DNA of 64,000 nucleotides, taken from positions 124,001 through 188,000 of the forward strand of contig CALJLN010000023.1 in the NCBI GenBank assembly GCA_937982565.1, read 5' to 3'. Numbering within the stretch: position 1 is the stretch's first letter; the number at the start of each line of letters is the position of its first letter. The translations under genes were made by a program, and so were the position numbers. Below, piece after piece: positions 57,788-64,000 of this stretch. The notes below the pieces were generated by a model. The model worked only from the letters and a program-made list of their open reading frames with translations. It made no database searches and was not told where the DNA came from. The DNA comes from UBA2421 sp002343075 (GTDB lineage: Bacteria; Planctomycetota; Phycisphaerae; Tepidisphaerales; Tepidisphaeraceae).

Positions 57788-59536
57788 GTGAACAAAAGCA
57801 CCTACGACAAGTTTCCCGCAATCAGTGTCTCGGCGGATGCCAACGCCGTCACGCGCGGCTGGCCCGGCATCGCCCGGTGCCTTGGCAATCGCAATCATGG
57901 GAATCGCAATGTTGTGGCGATCGAAACCTATCCCGGCGTGCATGATGCGGAATTGCTGACTTTCATTCGCGAGCACCTGCAGCCTGACGCGCTCATCGAA
58001 ACCGCTGCAGCGATGAAGCCGGAGCAGGCGATTCGCGACATGACCCAGACGTATGTCACCGATGACCCGGTGTTTGGCTTTCTCACCCGCCTGCAACTCA
58101 TCGATTTCTTCGATGCCCATCGTGTCATTCAGCTACGCGCCAAGGCTGCCGAGTCGACGGGATTGATCGTAGTGTATGGCGTGGGCGCAACGCTGGTGTG
58201 TGAGCCTGACGCCCTCATCCTCGCCGACATGGCCCGGTGGGAGATTCAGATGCGCATGCGGCGCAACGAGATAGCCAACCTCGGGCTGACCAATCACGAT
58301 GAGAAATGGTCGCTAAAGTACAAACGGGCGTTCTTTGTTGATTGGCGCGTGGCGGACGACCACAAGCGCCCGCTGCTCCATCGCATCGACTTTCTGCTTG
58401 ATAGCAATGTCGCCCACGATCCAAAGCTCATTACCGGCGACGACTTCCGCGCCGGACTCCGGCGCGCCGCGGCACAGCCGTTTCGCGTCGTGCCTTTCTT
58501 TGATCCCGCGCCGTGGGGCGGTCAATGGATGAAAGACACCTGTAACCTAGACCGCAACACCGCCAACTTCGGTTGGTGCTTTGATTGCGTTCCCGAAGAA
58601 AACTCGCTCCTGCTGGGCTTCGGCGACGTGCGCGTCGAGATTCCTTCGATTGACGTGGTGTTTGCACATCCCGAACAGCTCCTCGGCGAAGCGGTCTATG
58701 GCCGCTTCGGGGCGGAGTTTCCGATTCGCTTCGATTTTCTCGATACCATCGGCGGGGGAAACCTATCGTTTCAGGTGCACCCGCTTACCGAATACGCCCG
58801 CAGGCATTTCGGCCTCGGCTACGCGCAGGATGAGAGCTATTACATGCTCGATGCGGTTGAAGGAGCGTCCGTTTATCTCGGACTTCGGGAGGGAATTGAT
58901 GCCACGGCGATGATCGCCCAACTGCGCGCCGCCGCTGCCGGTGGAGAGCCGTTTGATGCCGATGCGTTTGTAAACCAGTTCCCCGCGAGAAAACACGATC
59001 ACTTCCTGATTCCCGCTGGCACACCCCATTGCTCGGGCGCCGGCGGGATGGTGCTGGAAATCAGTGCGACGCCGTACATCTTCACGTTCAAAATGTGGGA
59101 TTGGGGCAGGATGGGTCTCGACGGCAAGCCCCGGCCGGTGCACCTCGATCATGGAATTCCCAATATTCAGTGGAATCGCACGACGACGTGGGTGAAGAAG
59201 AATCTCGTGAATGCCGTCTCGCCGATCGCCACAGGCGACGGTTGGCGCGAAGAGCGCACCGGCCTGCACGAAGCTGAGTTCATCGAAACGAGAAGGCACT
59301 GGTTTACCGGCACTGTCCCCCATCACACTCACGGCGGGGTGAACGTAATGAACCTGGTCGAAGGCGATGAAGCGATTATCGAAAGCCCCATGAAAGCGTT
59401 CGCGCCGTTTGTCGTTCACTACGCTGAAACGTTTATCGTCCCCGCTGCCGTGGGCGCGTTCACCATTCGCCCGCACGGTCCGGCGGCCGGCCGCGAATGT
59501 GCGACAGTCAAGGCATTCGTGCGAACCAATCCCTGA
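57788..59536 (+). CDS. Class I mannose-6-phosphate isomerase-like protein with extra N-terminal domain
   Basis: 582 aa. The C-terminal two-thirds (about 225-580) is a cupin-type class I isomerase interconverting mannose- and fructose-6-phosphate: GGGNLSFQVHPLTEY and HDHFLIPAGTPHCSGAGGMVLEIS carry the His/Glu zinc ligands. Residues 1-220 form an additional domain (GVGATLVCEPDALILADMARW, KYKRAFFVDWRVADDHK) that resembles a uridine-kinase-like fold without a P-loop; its role is unknown. GTG 57788 has GAGGA about 8 nt upstream. Together with the adjacent SDR it may feed an imported sugar into glycolysis. Confidence 0.82.
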   Translation: MNKSTYDKFPAISVSADANAVTRGWPGIARCLGNRNHGNRNVVAIETYPGVHDAELLTFIREHLQPDALIETAAAMKPEQAIRDMTQTYVTDDPVFGFLTRLQLIDFFDAHRVIQLRAKAAESTGLIVVYGVGATLVCEPDALILADMARWEIQMRMRRNEIANLGLTNHDEKWSLKYKRAFFVDWRVADDHKRPLLHRIDFLLDSNVAHDPKLITGDDFRAGLRRAAAQPFRVVPFFDPAPWGGQWMKDTCNLDRNTANFGWCFDCVPEENSLLLGFGDVRVEIPSIDVVFAHPEQLLGEAVYGRFGAEFPIRFDFLDTIGGGNLSFQVHPLTEYARRHFGLGYAQDESYYMLDAVEGASVYLGLREGIDATAMIAQLRAAAAGGEPFDADAFVNQFPARKHDHFLIPAGTPHCSGAGGMVLEISATPYIFTFKMWDWGRMGLDGKPRPVHLDHGIPNIQWNRTTTWVKKNLVNAVSPIATGDGWREERTGLHEAEFIETRRHWFTGTVPHHTHGGVNVMNLVEGDEAIIESPMKAFAPFVVHYAETFIVPAAVGAFTIRPHGPAAGRECATVKAFVRTNP

Positions 59537-59572
59537 TGAAACACCCAGTCCATGATTCACGACGAATGCTCC

Positions 59573-59748
59573 TAGGCGCGAAGGAAGAAATTCGAGGAGC
59601 GGCGCTTTAACTGCATTCATCGCACAGTCCCGCCAAAGAGCATTCCAACCTGTGGAACAGCACACTTCGACATCCGGTGAAATCGGCAATAGTATGCGGG
59701 TCAACAAGTTGATCCTCGTGCCTTCGCGCCTTCGTGCCTTCTTGGTTA
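59573..59748. repeat. Diverged inverted repeat, GGCGCGAAGG / CCTTCGCGCC type
   Basis: TAGGCGCGAAGGAAG (59573-59587) is partly mirrored by CGTGCCTTCGCGCCTTCGTG then CCTTCTTGGTTAAC (59718-59748). The 231-nt gap between isomerase and SDR holds no convincing gene. Confidence 0.6.
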
Positions 59749-59767
59749 ACTTTTCTTCGGAGTGAGA

Positions 59768-60535
59768 ATGTTCAGCTTGAAAGACAAGGTTGCCGCCGTC
59801 ACCGGCGCGGGCAGCGGGATTGGTGAAGCGATCGCGCACGCACTGTCGCGCCGGGGCGCGATGGTCTATCTGCTGGAGCGCAATGAAGTCGAGGGCGCGC
59901 GCGTCGCCAGCGCGATACAAACCGAGCGAGGCGCGGCGGCATCCATTGTGACAGACGTGGCATCCACAGCTTCCTGCGAAGCCGCGGCGAAGCAGATTCT
60001 CGACGCGCATGGCCGCTGCGACATTCTCGTTAACAACGCCGGCATCGGCCACGTCGGCACCGCCCTCACCACCACCGCCGACGACCTCGATCGGATGTAC
60101 GCCGTCAATGTCAAGGGTGTGCTGAACATGAGCAAGCCGATCCTGGCAAGCATGGTCGCCCGTCGATGCGGATCGATCGTCAACATGGCCAGCGTCGGCG
60201 GGGTGGTGGCGATCAAAGATCGGCTGGCATATTGCGCAACCAAATTCGCCGTCGTCGGCCTGACAAAATGCATGGCGCTCGACCACGCCGACAGCACGGT
60301 GCGCGTCAACTGCATCTGCCCGGGGCGGGTGGAAACGCCCTTTGTTCAACAGCGCATCAGTGAGTATCCCGACCCGAAAAAGGCTTATGAAGAAATGGCA
60401 GCCAGCCAGGCGCTGAAACGAATGGGAAAGCCGGAAGAAATCGCCGCCGCCGCCGTGTATCTGGCGAGCGACGAAGCGGCGTTTGTCACCGGAAGTTGCC
60501 TGCTGATCGACGGTGGATTGAGTGTCGGGAAGTGA
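59768..60535 (+). CDS. Short-chain dehydrogenase/reductase (SDR), second copy
   Basis: About 255 aa. Motifs AVTGAGSGIG, DILVNNAGIGHVG, a Ser in NMASVGGVVAI, YCATK and CPGRVETPFVQ are complete, with FVTGSCLLIDGGLSVG at the end. The first residues MFSLKDKVAAVTG fit SDRs acting on sugars (for example L-fuconate or galactonate type), but the substrate is unknown. ATG 59768 has GGAG about 6 nt upstream; a GTG at 59762 would add two residues. It is about 30% similar by eye to the SDR at 40745. Confidence 0.92.
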   Translation: MFSLKDKVAAVTGAGSGIGEAIAHALSRRGAMVYLLERNEVEGARVASAIQTERGAAASIVTDVASTASCEAAAKQILDAHGRCDILVNNAGIGHVGTALTTTADDLDRMYAVNVKGVLNMSKPILASMVARRCGSIVNMASVGGVVAIKDRLAYCATKFAVVGLTKCMALDHADSTVRVNCICPGRVETPFVQQRISEYPDPKKAYEEMAASQALKRMGKPEEIAAAAVYLASDEAAFVTGSCLLIDGGLSVGK

Positions 60536-60538
60536 TTA

Positions 60539-60805
60539 TCACCCGCAGATGAACGCGAATGAACGCAGATTCGAGAGAGGGAGGGTCGGCCGCAATTCGA
60601 CTTTATCCGTGTGTAGATGACGCACCGCAGAGGCGCAGAGTTCGCGGAGCAATCGTTTCAGCGAAAACCACTGGCTGTTCTCAGCGGCCTCTGCGCCTCT
60701 ACAGGGAAGGATCGTGGTTGGCGAGAAAGCGATGAACAAGGCTGACGAGGTGACGCGCAAGCACACTTCTTTCTCTATCGGCGTTCCTCCGCGTTCATTT
60801 GCGGC
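60539..60805. repeat. Nested inverted repeats between SDR and methyltransferase genes
   Basis: Outer pair: ACCCGCAGATGAACGCGAAT (60541 on) with GCGTTCCTCCGCGTTCATTT-GCGG (60781-60804). Inner pair: CACCGCAGAGGCGCAGAG (60623-60640) with GGCCTCTGCGCCTCT (60686-60700). The inner family is the same as at 997-1076. The gap of about 280 nt contains no gene I can support; an ATG frame from 60714 through the outer right arm is not coding-like. Confidence 0.75.
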
Positions 60806-60811
60806 TAGACT
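60806..60811 (+). promoter_or_regulatory. -10 box of the methyltransferase gene (leaderless arrangement)
   Basis: TAGACT ends 7 nt before the GTG at 60819, immediately after the outer repeat arm. Confidence 0.5.
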
Positions 60812-60818
60812 ACCCCGT

Positions 60819-61598
60819 GTGAAGAAGAAGCAGACGCACTGGTCGCCCGTGGCCGATTGGTATGATGAACTCGTCGGCGATGCCGGCAGCGAGTTTCACC
60901 GCGAAGTGGTGCTGCCGCGGACGCTAAAGCTGCTCGATGTTCAGCCGGGCGAGCGTGTGATCGATGTCGCCTGCGGGCAAGGCGTGCTCTGCCGATTGCT
61001 GGCGGCGGCGGGCGTGGAGGCCACCGGCGTGGATGCATCGCGCGAACTTATCGAACGCGCGCGAGAAATCCCCGTGCCTACAGACAAATCCACGCGCGCT
61101 CCAAAGTACTCCCTCGGCGATGCACGCGAACTCGGGTTCCTCCCCGAGGCAGCATTCGAGGCGGCAGCGTGCGTGCTGGCGATCCAGAACATCCACCCAA
61201 TCGCCCCGGTTTTCACCGGCGTGGCCAGAGCACTCAAGCCCGGCGGACGATTCGTGCTCGTCATGATGCACCCCTGCTTCCGAGGCGCGAAGGAAACGCA
61301 CTGGGGCTGGGACGACTCATCCGGCGTGCAATACCGCAGGGTCGATCGGTACCTGCTGCCGCGGAAAGCGCCGATCTACGCCCACCCGGGAAAGAAGGAC
61401 GGTGCATACACGTGGACGTTTCACAAACCCATCGGCGATTATGCAAGAGCCGCAGCAAAGGCCGGCCTGCTCATCGACGCAATCGAAGAATGGCCAAGCC
61501 ACAAGCGCAGCCAACCTGGCCCACGCGCCAAGGCCGAGAACACCGCGCGAGAGGAGATTCCGATGTTTTTGGCGCTTCGGGCGGTGAAACAGACGTGA
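60819..61598 (+). CDS. SAM-dependent methyltransferase (class I)
   Basis: About 259 aa. SAM-binding motif I VIDVACGQGVLCRLLA, acidic loop TGVDASRELIERA, and motif III-IV FEAAACVLAIQNI (in place of the usual DxxxxxxVL). It also carries GGRFVLVMMHPCFRG and the C-terminal KRSQPGPRAKAE. It resembles UbiE/Methyltransf_11 type enzymes; the substrate is unknown. GTG 60819 (VKKKQTHWSPVADWYDELVG) is preferred because TAGACT lies 7 nt upstream and the 35 residues before it are translated repeat. The next gene begins 14 nt after its stop, with its own -10. Confidence 0.88.
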   Translation: MKKKQTHWSPVADWYDELVGDAGSEFHREVVLPRTLKLLDVQPGERVIDVACGQGVLCRLLAAAGVEATGVDASRELIERAREIPVPTDKSTRAPKYSLGDARELGFLPEAAFEAAACVLAIQNIHPIAPVFTGVARALKPGGRFVLVMMHPCFRGAKETHWGWDDSSGVQYRRVDRYLLPRKAPIYAHPGKKDGAYTWTFHKPIGDYARAAAKAGLLIDAIEEWPSHKRSQPGPRAKAENTAREEIPMFLALRAVKQT

Positions 61599-61604
61599 TA
61601 TACT
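61599..61604 (+). promoter_or_regulatory. -10 box of the small-protein/nucleotidyltransferase module (leaderless arrangement)
   Basis: TATACT ends 7 nt before the ATG at 61612. It overlaps the TGA region after the methyltransferase. No ribosome site is visible. Confidence 0.55.
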
Positions 61605-61611
61605 GAGATGT

Positions 61612-61839
61612 ATGGTCAAGAAACTCTCAATCGATGACCTGCGACGTGAATCGCTCGACGATGCATCACGCATGAGTTTCGCGCAACGGTTCCTGGCCGG
61701 CGCCGAGTTGTTCGACTACGCGTGCGAAATCGCGCGCGGCAGCATTCGGCAGCAGAACCCCGATTGGGACCCCGCGAGGGTTGACGATGAGATTCGACGT
61801 CGGATGGATATCGCCTCAAGGTTGCGGGGCCGTGTATGA
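61612..61839 (+). CDS. Small conserved protein paired with a nucleotidyltransferase
   Basis: 75 aa: VKKLSIDDLRRESLDDASRM, then FAQRFLAGAELFDYACEIARGSIRQQNPDWDPARVDDEIRRRM. The pattern (G..LFDYAC..I..GIR..NP......V...I..R) is common in small genes that precede a DUF6036-type nucleotidyltransferase in many phyla. It ends in an ATGA overlap with that gene. It is possibly an antitoxin or partner of the nucleotidyltransferase, but no function is proved. It is helical and highly charged. Confidence 0.7.
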   Translation: MVKKLSIDDLRRESLDDASRMSFAQRFLAGAELFDYACEIARGSIRQQNPDWDPARVDDEIRRRMDIASRLRGRV

Positions 61840-62411
61840 CAGCGGTAGTGTTTGTCCAGCGAGCGATTTCGGCGTTGGAATCACTTCAGATTCCGTATGT
61901 CACGGTTGGATCGTTTGCGGTTAACGCTTACATCGAACCCAGATCGACGAAGGATGCCGATTTTGTCGTTGAGATCGATCAGCTGCGCATTCGCGAACTT
62001 GTTGCAGCCATCGGCCCCGATTTCACGTTCGATCCTCAGATGTCCTTCGAGTCGGTTACGCGGACCCCACGCTACAAGATTCGTCACCGCGAAGCCCTTT
62101 TCACAATCGAGCTCTTTGGATTGACCTCCGATCCGCATGATCAGGCGCGGTTTGCTCGTAGGGTTCGTGGTGCGGTTGGATCGACGGTGGCTTATGTGCT
62201 GAGTCCAGAGGACATCGTAGTTACCAAGCTGCGATGGTGTGTGCGGGCACCGCGGGCAAAGGATCGCGAAGACATCGAAAACGTTCTGGCGGTTCACTGC
62301 AAAACCCTCGACCTTCGCTACATCCGCCAGTGGACCGATCAACACGGCACGCGCGCGTTGTTCGAGCAACTGCTGGCCGAGGCCGAGCGTTTCAACGCGG
62401 GGCAGGCGTGA
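61836..62411 (+). CDS. Nucleotidyltransferase-fold protein (DUF6036-like)
   Basis: 191 aa. YVTVGSFAVNAYIEPRSTKDADFVVEI shows the G-S and D-x-D signature of the minimal nucleotidyltransferase fold, and LFTIELFGLTSDPHD supplies a third acidic-type position. SPEDIVVTKLRWCVRAPRAKDREDIENV is the conserved C-terminal helical mark of these families. Such proteins can be toxins or silencers in toxin-antitoxin pairs. It overlaps the small upstream gene (ATGA) and the downstream gene (GTGA), so all three are translated together. Confidence 0.78.
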   Translation: MTAVVFVQRAISALESLQIPYVTVGSFAVNAYIEPRSTKDADFVVEIDQLRIRELVAAIGPDFTFDPQMSFESVTRTPRYKIRHREALFTIELFGLTSDPHDQARFARRVRGAVGSTVAYVLSPEDIVVTKLRWCVRAPRAKDREDIENVLAVHCKTLDLRYIRQWTDQHGTRALFEQLLAEAERFNAGQA

Positions 62412-63088
62412 GCGCGCCGCTGGATTATCGCAACCCGTCGACCGGCACGTCGCGCCGGCAAAAGATCATTCTCGCTCTCCAGCAGACCGAGGCGCTCGAT
62501 TTCGCATCGATGGCGACACGCCTCGCGATCGGAGTGCCCTTGACCCTGGCGGCACCGTTCTTTCTGACAATCTTCGTCAAGTTCATTTGCTTCAACTTCC
62601 GCTGGCCGTGGCCACTCGGGTTCTTCTCGACATTTTTCCTTCTCTGCTTCGTTATCGTACCGTGGCAGATGTGGTACGAACGGCGAACGCACGGCGGATT
62701 TTACATGGACGCCGCGCGCTCGCACGGCGACCCACTCGACGCCGACAGCATGGGCGAATACCGCATGAACCAAACCCGCGCCGCAGCCGCAGTGTATGTG
62801 GAACTGGCGCTGACGGGCCCAAGAATGCTCTGGGAGGCGATCGATCGCTTCCAGGGGCGCGGCAAGCTCGACATGTCGCGCCTCACCGCCGCCGCCGAGA
62901 TTGCCGATGAATTGCTCGCCGCAGGCCAGGGCATCGAGGTCCGCCAGCTCATCACTCCCGATCGACCACTCCCGCGCGTACGCGAGTTAGTCGAGTTCCT
63001 GAAGCAGCACGACTGGGCCGACACATCAACCGACGGCAAGCGCGTGTGGATTCGGAGCGACGTGACAAAGCGGTTCGGCTCGTTCTAG
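62408..63088 (+). CDS. Hypothetical membrane protein
   Basis: About 226 aa from GTG 62408, which overlaps the preceding stop. It opens VSAPLDYRNPSTGTSRRQK, like the small membrane proteins at 10139 and 10747. Two hydrophobic segments (LAIGVPLTLAAPFFLTIFVKFI and WPLGFFSTFFLLCFVIVPWQMW) precede a soluble helical domain (about 95-226). The end (RELVEFLKQHDWADTSTDGKRVWIRSDVTKRF) looks like a small winged-helix or DNA/RNA-binding element, but I do not recognise a family. Longer frames from 62234 would overlap the nucleotidyltransferase. Confidence 0.6.
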   Translation: MSAPLDYRNPSTGTSRRQKIILALQQTEALDFASMATRLAIGVPLTLAAPFFLTIFVKFICFNFRWPWPLGFFSTFFLLCFVIVPWQMWYERRTHGGFYMDAARSHGDPLDADSMGEYRMNQTRAAAAVYVELALTGPRMLWEAIDRFQGRGKLDMSRLTAAAEIADELLAAGQGIEVRQLITPDRPLPRVRELVEFLKQHDWADTSTDGKRVWIRSDVTKRFGSF

Positions 63089-63151
63089 CGCCTGCGACTC
63101 CAACAATCGCTGGCCGAAGCAGTGCCGGTCAGATCGGCGCGCGTCGTTTAC

Positions 63152-63179
63152 TTGCCCTTCATCTCGCGTGATTGATAAT
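63152..63179 (+). promoter_or_regulatory. Possible promoter of the fumarase gene
   Basis: TTGCCC (63152-63157) and GATAAT (63174-63179) are separated by 16 nt. CGGAGC stands before the ATG at 63198. Confidence 0.35.
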
Positions 63180-63197
63180 CCGATTTCGGAGCCAACG

Positions 63198-64000
63198 ATG
63201 CCTGTAACTTTCAACTACGAACCCACCCTGCAACTCGGCGACGACGACACGCAGTATCGCCTGCTCACGCGCGATGGAGTCAGCACCATCGACGCCGCCG
63301 GGCGGACGTTTCTTAAAGTCGAACCGGCCGTTTTGCAGGAGCTGGCAAAGCAGGCGCTGACGGACATCTCCTTCTATCTCCGCACGTCGCACCTGAAGCG
63401 GTTGAGTGAAGAGCTGAGCGACCCCGAAGCCAGTGATAACGACAAGTTTGTCATCTACACCCATCTGCAAAACGCCGTCGTCGCCGCGGCCGGGCAACTG
63501 CCTACTTGCCAGGACACCGGCACCGCAGTTGTCGTTGGTAAGAAGGGGCAATATGTACTGACCGACTGCGACGATGCCGAGTGGATCAGCCGCGGCGTGT
63601 TTGACGTTTATCAGCAGCGCAACTTGCGCTACTCGCAGCTCGCGCCGATCGAGATGTTCAAAGAGGCAAACACGGGAACCAACCTGCCCGCGCAGATCGA
63701 TATCAGCGCCGAACCCGGCAGCGAGTTTAAGCTGCTGTTCATGGCCAAAGGCGGCGGTAGCGCGAACAAGATGTATTTCTATCAGGCCACGCCAGCGATT
63801 TTGAATGAAGACGAACTTGCCTCATTTGTGGCATCAAAGTTGAAAGACATCGGCACAAGCGCCTGCCCGCCGTACCATCTTGCGGTGGTCGTCGGAGGCA
63901 CCAGCGCCGAGACGACGATGAAGACGCTCAAGCTTGCCAGCGCCGGCTATCTCGATCACCTCCCCACCACCGGCAGCGCCGGCGGGCGCGCGTTTCGAGT
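63198..64000 (+). CDS. Fumarate hydratase class I, N-terminal part (cut by window edge)
   Basis: Oxygen-sensitive [4Fe-4S] fumarase of the citric acid cycle (fumarate to malate). 267 residues are visible of about 500. The alpha domain shows the cluster cysteine in LPTCQDTGTAVVV, and a second in SACPPYHLAVVVGGTSAE; KGGGSANKMYFY is the conserved substrate loop. It opens MPVTFNYEPTLQLGDDDTQY, typical of the FumA/FumB group. The third cysteine and beta domain lie beyond the edge. Confidence 0.92.
   Translation, partial: MPVTFNYEPTLQLGDDDTQYRLLTRDGVSTIDAAGRTFLKVEPAVLQELAKQALTDISFYLRTSHLKRLSEELSDPEASDNDKFVIYTHLQNAVVAAAGQLPTCQDTGTAVVVGKKGQYVLTDCDDAEWISRGVFDVYQQRNLRYSQLAPIEMFKEANTGTNLPAQIDISAEPGSEFKLLFMAKGGGSANKMYFYQATPAILNEDELASFVASKLKDIGTSACPPYHLAVVVGGTSAETTMKTLKLASAGYLDHLPTTGSAGGRAFR

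Noticed and set aside
58763..60349. A 528-codon minus-strand frame opposite the isomerase and SDR genes
   Set aside because: It is antisense to two well-supported genes and has no family marks.
60714..60818. Upstream start of the methyltransferase
   Set aside because: The 35 extra residues are translated repeat and precede the family N-terminus.
1..64000. CRISPR arrays, tRNA and rRNA genes
   Set aside because: No regular direct repeats with unique spacers, and no tRNA or rRNA-like segments, were recognised by reading.

Overview
The window is about 64 kb of GC-rich bacterial chromosome, densely packed with genes on both strands. It most likely comes from a planctomycete, probably the Phycisphaerae branch. 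This is an inference from several traits seen together: secreted proteins with an LEPRRLL-type N-terminus, PEP-CTERM tails and a dockerin-like repeat; ExbB/ExbD next to a von Willebrand A protein; a solute-binding protein fused to an ABC permease; and dispersed repeats that encode peptides such as GFQPV and PSPGTPGEG inside genes. No rRNA, tRNA or CRISPR array was recognised.

Layout. 1-9.4 kb: housekeeping and stress genes. These are thrS (cut by the left edge) with a threonine-rich leader ORF and a terminator in front of it, a PAS/HD-GYP protein, PspA with an AAA+ ATPase, a fasciclin protein, MsrB, an acetyltransferase, a damaged Uma2 gene, asd and a cytosine-deaminase-like enzyme. 9.5-19.4 kb: a nucleotidyltransferase-like gene, two small membrane proteins, a DinG-type helicase with a complete REP-associated tyrosine transposase inside its reading frame, a Kelch/CBM surface protein, purQ, a short TauE/SafE protein and a B12-binding radical SAM protein. 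19.5-26.3 kb: VWA-ExbB-ExbD-ExbD-large periplasmic protein, probably one energised envelope machine. 26.4-36.6 kb: two tandem polysaccharide flippases and a PaoABC-like molybdenum hydroxylase operon with two catalytic subunits and a MocA-like maturation enzyme. 36.7-40.5 kb: a nucleotide cyclase and a PEP-CTERM/dockerin protein.

40.7-60.5 kb is a carbohydrate island. A plus-strand run of overlapping genes (SDR, SMP-30 lactonase, mutarotase-like protein, DUF4185-like protein, six-hairpin glycosidase) faces a minus-strand group containing two ABC permeases (one fused to a binding protein), Lnt, a pseudopilin, an AraC regulator and a second PEP-CTERM protein. A mannose-6-phosphate isomerase and a second SDR follow. 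60.8-64 kb holds a methyltransferase, a three-gene overlapping module (small protein, nucleotidyltransferase, membrane protein) and the start of a class I fumarase.

The most interesting signals are: (1) a 20-codon leader with eight Thr codons followed by a terminator upstream of thrS, which looks like ribosome-mediated attenuation of a tRNA synthetase; (2) the intact HUH transposase embedded in frame in a helicase, flanked by inverted REP sequences, with a REPIN at the same gene's end; (3) five genes whose start codon lies exactly 7 nt after a TANNNT -10 box, suggesting leaderless transcription; (4) a Uma2 gene with two compensating frameshifts that remove its PD motif; (5) several proteins carrying segments derived from dispersed repeats.
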